Shown here: positions 62,218 to 64,000 of the stretch, piece after piece
How positions within the stretch are numbered: the stretch's first letter is position 1
Layout of the letters: each line of letters begins with the position of its first letter
From: Corallococcus soli
Lineage (GTDB): Bacteria; Myxococcota; Myxococcia; Myxococcales; Myxococcaceae
Direction of reading: 5' to 3'
Assembly: GCF_014930455.1 (NCBI RefSeq)
Contig: NZ_JAAIYO010000011.1
Coordinates: forward strand, 62,001-126,000
DNA length: 64,000 bases
The notes under the pieces: model-generated
Database searches by the model: none
What the model saw: the letters and a program-made list of their open reading frames with translations, nothing else
What the model was told of the DNA's origin: nothing
Translations under genes and position numbers: made by a program

Positions 62218-62354
62218 CGCGCCGCGTCCCCGCGACTTGCTGGCGGGTGGATCCATCCCGCTCCCTGACCAGACCACCCCTGAACGGGCAGGGGCCCGGG
62301 ACCAGAAGCACGGTGCGCCGCATGGCGTCCTCATCCACGGCAAGCCCACCACCG

Positions 62355-62370
62355 TGTTCCACGTGGAACA
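62355..62370. promoter_or_regulatory. parS site 6
   Basis: T-GTTCCACGTGGAAC-A. Confidence 0.92.
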
Positions 62371-62503
62371 TCGAACCGCCTTCCGCATGCCTTGTCTGAA
62401 GGAAGAGAGCGTGAGCCATCCCCTTCCTCCGGCTTGCACGTCGGCCTCTGCGTGAGGTCCGCCACGCGGATTCAGCGGCCATCCCATCCTTCATGGGACG
62501 GCG

Positions 62504-62519
62504 TGTTCCACGTGGAACA
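62504..62519. promoter_or_regulatory. parS site 7
   Basis: T-GTTCCACGTGGAAC-A, 149 bases after site 6. Confidence 0.92.
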
Positions 62520-62932
62520 ACGCGCTTCGCCTGCGTGGCTTCAAGGCACTCGTGTGGATCCTCCGCCAAGAGGTGTTGGGCGGGTGAGGAGCGCCGCCCC
62601 GACAGCCGGTCCCGCTACCGGATGTCAGCGGCCCTTCTTTCCATGCGCTCAGCGTTGCGCCGGCCCCGCCTGGAAGAGGCGACCCGGCGGATGGCACATG
62701 GTTCAAACCTGTCGGACAGTCGGACATGTTTTTGGCGGGTGGCCACCGGCGGGGCGTCCCCATGCCATCCGGTTCTGGCTTGCCCACCTTGAGCCCAGCT
62801 CCACACGCCCCTTGTCTCCCATGTCCGGTCATCGCGCCGTGATGTCGGAGCGATGACCCGGGACGAAGGAGCAGTGCACCACGCGGTTCCCGCTCCTCCT
62901 CAAAGGTCCTTCACCTTGAACTCCGTGGGCCA

Positions 62933-62948
62933 TGTTCCACGTGGAACA
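62933..62948. promoter_or_regulatory. parS site 8
   Basis: T-GTTCCACGTGGAAC-A, after the longest gap (429 bases). Confidence 0.92.
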
Positions 62949-63131
62949 CCGCCTCCGCGGAGGGCACCCGGCTCAACGTGGGCCACGCGGCCACGCGATG
63001 TGGATGAAGCCGGATGACGGGTGCCTCGTTTGCCGGCGCCGAAAGTCCGCGCATCGTCGAGGCTGGGAACGCGACGGGCGCGGCGTCACGAATTCAGACG
63101 CGGCCCCAGACCCGCCAACCCACCGTCACCG

Positions 63132-63147
63132 TGTTCCACGTGGAACA
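63132..63147. promoter_or_regulatory. parS site 9
   Basis: T-GTTCCACGTGGAAC-A, the last site before the VOC protein gene. Confidence 0.92.
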
Positions 63148-63334
63148 GCCCTCGTCGCGGTCCCCCTTCGTGTGGCTCACCACGCGATGGAAACCCCGGA
63201 CCGGTCCCGTGCTTCACGGTCAGCCAGTGCCTGGGCCTTCGCGCGACGGCTTCACGCGGTTCGGTCGGAGGCACCAGTCCGCCCCCGGCCGTTCACGACC
63301 CTCGAAAAAACCAACCACCCTCCCCTGCCCCCCA

Positions 63335-63727
63335 TCAGCGGGTCCAGGCCGCGCCTTGGAGCACGACGCGGTAGCCGTCCGGGTCCTCGAAGGTCCTGCC
63401 GTGCGCATCCCAGTACGGATTGCGCGAAGGCACCGCCACGAAGCTCGCGGCCTCCATGCGCCGCACCTGCTCCGCCCACGCTTCGGTGTCCGGCACGTAG
63501 AACACCAGGAGGTGCTCTTCCGTGGGAGCGCGTGGCGCTTCGTGTCCGCGCTCCACCGTGAACTCCAGGTGGTAGGGCGCACCCGGGTGCCCGAGCATCA
63601 CGCCGTCGAACCCTGCGTGGTCCTCGAACCGACCCAGCACCTCGAAGCCCAACCCGTCCCGGTAGAAGTGCACCACCGCATCCAGGTCCCTCGTCGGCCT
63701 CGCCACCCGCAGCTTCACCGTGTCCAT
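63335..63727 (-). CDS. VOC (glyoxalase/bleomycin resistance fold) protein
   Basis: A 130-residue protein of the vicinal oxygen chelate superfamily: VKLRVARPTRDLDAVVHFYRDGLGFEVLGRFEDH in the first half, LEFTVERG, and the C-terminal AHGRTFEDPDGYRVVLQGAAW, with the typical metal-site Glu/His in similar positions. The ribosome-binding site AGGAG is about 6 bases upstream of the ATG. Its substrate is not known. Confidence 0.87.
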   Translation of the reverse strand: MDTVKLRVARPTRDLDAVVHFYRDGLGFEVLGRFEDHAGFDGVMLGHPGAPYHLEFTVERGHEAPRAPTEEHLLVFYVPDTEAWAEQVRRMEAASFVAVPSRNPYWDAHGRTFEDPDGYRVVLQGAAWTR

Positions 63728-63879
63728 CGAGTGCTCCTCGCGCCATCAACCCGACCGCGCGCGCATCATCATGGAGGTCACGACCGGGAACATGGCCCCC
63801 TGCCCCGCTCCGGCACCCGAGCTCCCGGCCTGACGAAACGCTGCGCGGAACGCGGAAGCGCATTACCGGACTCGCAGCC

Positions 63880-64000
63880 ATGCACCTCCGCTCCCCAGGG
63901 TTCCCGCTGCTCTCGCTCCTCATCCTGTTCGGTGGAGGTCCCGCTTGGGGTGAGGACACGCAGGCCGGGGTGCCTGCCTTCAAGTTCGCCTGGCCCGTGC
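63880..64000 (+). CDS. 5' part of a secreted protein (cut by window edge)
   Basis: Forty codons are present from the ATG at 63880. The N-terminus is a signal peptide (MHLRSPGFPLLSLLILFGGGPAWG), followed by EDTQAGVPAFKFAWPV. No stop before the window end. There is no clear ribosome-binding site upstream. The family cannot be told. Confidence 0.55.
   Translation, partial: MHLRSPGFPLLSLLILFGGGPAWGEDTQAGVPAFKFAWPV

Larger units (their letters stand above)
61186..63147. promoter_or_regulatory. Centromere region: cluster of nine parS sites
   Basis: Nine perfect copies of the 14-base palindrome GTTCCACGTGGAAC, spaced 126-429 bases apart, bind ParB and nucleate the partition complex. The DNA between them is a little less G+C-rich than the coding regions and has no clear gene. 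The sites match the motif known for M. xanthus parS, most of which lie in one origin-proximal cluster. Confidence 0.92.

Overview
The window is about 70% GC with strong G/C third-position bias. Its gene content points to a myxobacterium of the Myxococcus/Corallococcus group: a DUF2378 protein, a SitA6/SitI6-type toxin-immunity pair, a bactofilin next to parB-parA, palindromic parS sites of the Myxococcus type, and a complete-looking exopolysaccharide (EPS) locus whose gene order matches the M. xanthus eps genes as I remember them. No rRNA, tRNA, CRISPR array or insertion sequence was seen.

Layout. 1-5.7 kb: housekeeping and lipid genes (tryptophan 2,3-dioxygenase, a zinc-motif DNA-binding-like protein, a hemerythrin-like protein, an acyltransferase/hydrolase pair, proline dehydrogenase). 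5.6-11.2 kb: a seven-gene Mrp/Mnh cation/proton antiporter operon on the minus strand (mnhA to mnhG). 11.3-17 kb: an ATPase, a kinase-like protein, an outer-membrane barrel, a short-chain dehydrogenase, a holin-like membrane protein, a DUF2378 protein and a lone receiver domain. 17.3-19.6 kb: a small island of less biased codon use carrying an ATPase plus a TOPRIM-like protein, which looks like an anti-phage module. 19.7-23.2 kb: molybdenum cofactor genes (mobA, moeA and a mobB-fdhD fusion).

23.5-49 kb: the EPS locus. The first block runs epsZ, wzx, epsY, epsX, a 58-residue membrane peptide, epsW, epsV, epsU. The second block has epsH and wzy, divergent. The third has epsE, then epsD, epsC, epsB, epsA. 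Together they can initiate (EpsZ), extend (EpsU/H/D/E/A), flip (Wzx), polymerise (Wzy, EpsV) and export (EpsY plus the EpsX barrel) a polysaccharide, with a GH44-type hydrolase and an acetyltransferase. The blocks are separated by accessory genes: a MerR regulator, a SitA6/SitI6-like pair, a lipoprotein, an MscS channel, an ECF sigma factor and a serpin.

49-56.8 kb: regulators, small membrane proteins and the ergothioneine genes egtB-egtD. 56.2-59 kb: parA-parB-bactofilin-lipoprotein, read leftward. 59.0-63.3 kb has no convincing gene. It holds a palindrome upstream of parA, a degenerate repeat tract with three in-register 75-bp units, and nine perfect parS palindromes spread over 2 kb, so it is an origin-proximal centromere region. 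The window ends in a glyoxalase-fold protein and the start of a secreted protein.
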